From Candidatus Zixiibacteriota bacterium (lineage in GTDB: Bacteria; Zixibacteria; MSB-5A5; RBG-16-43-9), in the NCBI GenBank assembly GCA_029858245.1, contig JAOUFL010000125.1, positions 1-7,081 on the forward strand: a stretch of 7,081 bases of DNA, read 5' to 3'. The translations under genes and the position numbers were made by a program. The notes below the pieces were generated by a model. The model saw nothing but the letters and a program-made list of their open reading frames with translations. It made no database searches and was not told the DNA's origin. How positions within the stretch are numbered: the first letter of the stretch is position 1; each line of letters opens with the position of its first letter. Shown one piece after another: positions 6,296 to 7,081 of this stretch.

Positions 6296-6988
6296 TTATT
6301 CTCTATCGCCTAACTCGGAAAGGTCTATAAATTCCACCCCTGGGGGAGGTTCGAAAACGAATTTGGAATCGGATAATTTCTGATTGATTTTTATATCCTT
6401 AAAAAATAATGTGGTGTAATTATCGTTCTGGTCCTGATATTCTATCTTTTTTGTCAGCAGTGTATTTTTCTCGAAGAAAACTATGATTTTCTTGAAAAAC
6501 TTATCTTTGTCCCTGGAAGTATAAACCATCCTGTAACATATAGCTTTTCTTACCTCCTCCTCGCCTTCGAGCCGGTAATCGTAATTCTTCCTGAAATTGA
6601 AAAGATAATCGTTTGGCTGGAAAAATTCGCTGGATTTATTAACCAGGTTCTTGGTTACCTGCTTGTTCTCCTCGGAGTAGACCCAGATATACTCCCCATC
6701 CGAAACCACGGTCTGGGAGGATAGTTCTATCCTGAATTTGTTAGGATTTTTCAAATACATCTTACCTGTGAATCTGCGCAGGGTGGAGAACTCCGGGGAG
6801 CTGGTCTCCTGCTCAAATCTAATCGAAAGAGTTTTAAGTGCATTGTATTTATCCTCGATCCTGGATGCCAACTCCTCCGTAGCAGGATTGATTTTTTGAC
6901 CCGAACAGATTCGTGAGGTACTTATTGTTAAAAGAAAAAACAGAACGCTAACTATTTTCCAGCTTATCTTTTTCTTTTTCTTCTTCAA
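6296..6988 (-). CDS. lolA: Outer-membrane lipoprotein carrier protein LolA
   Basis: This 230-residue protein fits LolA, the periplasmic chaperone that takes lipoproteins from the LolCDE complex and carries them to the outer membrane. It starts with a Lys-rich n-region (residues 2-7), a hydrophobic core (about 11-22) and a probable signal peptidase I site near residue 30 (CSG/QK). LolA-fold landmarks follow: an N-terminal helix with SIRFEQ (55-60), FTGKMYLKNPNKFRIEL (73-89), SDGEYIWVYSEENKQVT (96-112), and a C-terminal VFEPPPGVEFIDL (211-223). Length is normal for the family. The start is TTG at 6986-6988, chosen because a GAGGGAG Shine-Dalgarno sits at about 6996-7002 and the signal peptide begins directly after it. 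The start lies inside the 3' end of ftsK, so translation is probably coupled. The ftsK-lolA order is seen in other diderm bacteria, which supports the call. Confidence 0.88.
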   Translation of the reverse strand: MKKKKKKISWKIVSVLFFLLTISTSRICSGQKINPATEELASRIEDKYNALKTLSIRFEQETSSPEFSTLRRFTGKMYLKNPNKFRIELSSQTVVSDGEYIWVYSEENKQVTKNLVNKSSEFFQPNDYLFNFRKNYDYRLEGEEEVRKAICYRMVYTSRDKDKFFKKIIVFFEKNTLLTKKIEYQDQNDNYTTLFFKDIKINQKLSDSKFVFEPPPGVEFIDLSELGDRE

Positions 6989-7081
6989 CTGCAGTCTCCC
7001 TCTTTTCCAGGTAATCTCTGCTCACCAGTACTTCCCTGGCTTTGCTTCCGTCATAGGGACCCACTATCCACTCCCTTTCAA
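6948..7081 (-). CDS. ftsK: DNA translocase FtsK, C-terminal end (partial)
   Basis: Only the last 43 codons are in the window; the rest lies beyond the right edge. The translated tail contains REWIVGPYDGSKAREVLV, which matches the end of the FtsK/SpoIIIE gamma domain, the winged helix that reads KOPS/SRS orientation sequences on DNA; the usual form there is close to GxxGPxxGSKPREVLV. FtsK is a septal membrane-anchored ATPase that pumps chromosome ends and dimers toward dif at division. After the gamma core there is an extra charged tail of about 20 residues rich in Glu and Lys, ending in ENS before a TAG stop at 6948-6950. The tail overlaps the start of lolA by 41 bases in another frame. Seen: the GPxxGSKxREVLV motif. 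Inferred: the full-length FtsK identity, since motor and membrane domains are outside the window. Confidence 0.85.
   Translation of the reverse strand, partial: EREWIVGPYDGSKAREVLVSRDYLEKRETAVEEEKEKDKLENS
6995..7002 (-). promoter_or_regulatory. Ribosome binding site of lolA, inside ftsK
   Basis: The minus strand reads GAGGGAGA here, a strong Shine-Dalgarno match about seven bases before the TTG codon at 6986-6988. It lies wholly within the ftsK coding sequence and decides the unusual TTG start of lolA. Confidence 0.6.

Overview
All supported genes lie on the minus strand, so the window reads from high to low coordinates as one probable transcription unit: ftsK (3' end only) - lolA - rimO - a 719-residue TcmP/radical SAM fusion - a frameshifted SPL-like radical SAM gene - a membrane-anchored lytic transglycosylase - an unrecognised 217-residue envelope protein - bamD (5' part only). 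Gaps are short (at most about 75 bases) and three junctions overlap. No rRNA, tRNA, CRISPR array, insertion sequence or convincing intrinsic terminator was seen.

LolA and BamD together point to a diderm (Gram-negative) bacterium with a lipoprotein-bearing outer membrane. Base composition of the housekeeping genes is about 40-48% G+C in hand-counted 60-base samples. The mix of FtsK, LolA, RimO, lytic transglycosylase and BamD in one cluster would suit an uncultivated lineage, for example in or near the FCB group, but the phylum cannot be fixed from this sequence.

The housekeeping theme is the cell envelope: chromosome translocation at the septum (FtsK), lipoprotein carriage across the periplasm (LolA), peptidoglycan cleavage (lytic transglycosylase) and outer-membrane protein assembly (BamD). 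RimO modifies ribosomal protein uS12 and is the exception.

The part that stands out is about 2633-4850. It is clearly more AT-rich (roughly 22-40% G+C in samples) and carries one gene that joins a TcmP (three-Cys-motif partner) domain to a spore-photoproduct-lyase-like radical SAM domain. TcmP is normally a separate protein encoded beside a radical SAM-like partner. The radical SAM half keeps the CX3CX2C cluster motif but appears to have Asn where spore photoproduct lyase has its hydrogen-donor Cys, so simple thymine-dimer repair is unlikely. The gene abuts a second SplB-superfamily gene that starts with GTG inside its 3' end and is broken by a single-base frameshift near 2302. This looks like horizontal acquisition of an accessory modification, repair or defence-type enzyme into a housekeeping operon; its function is unknown.
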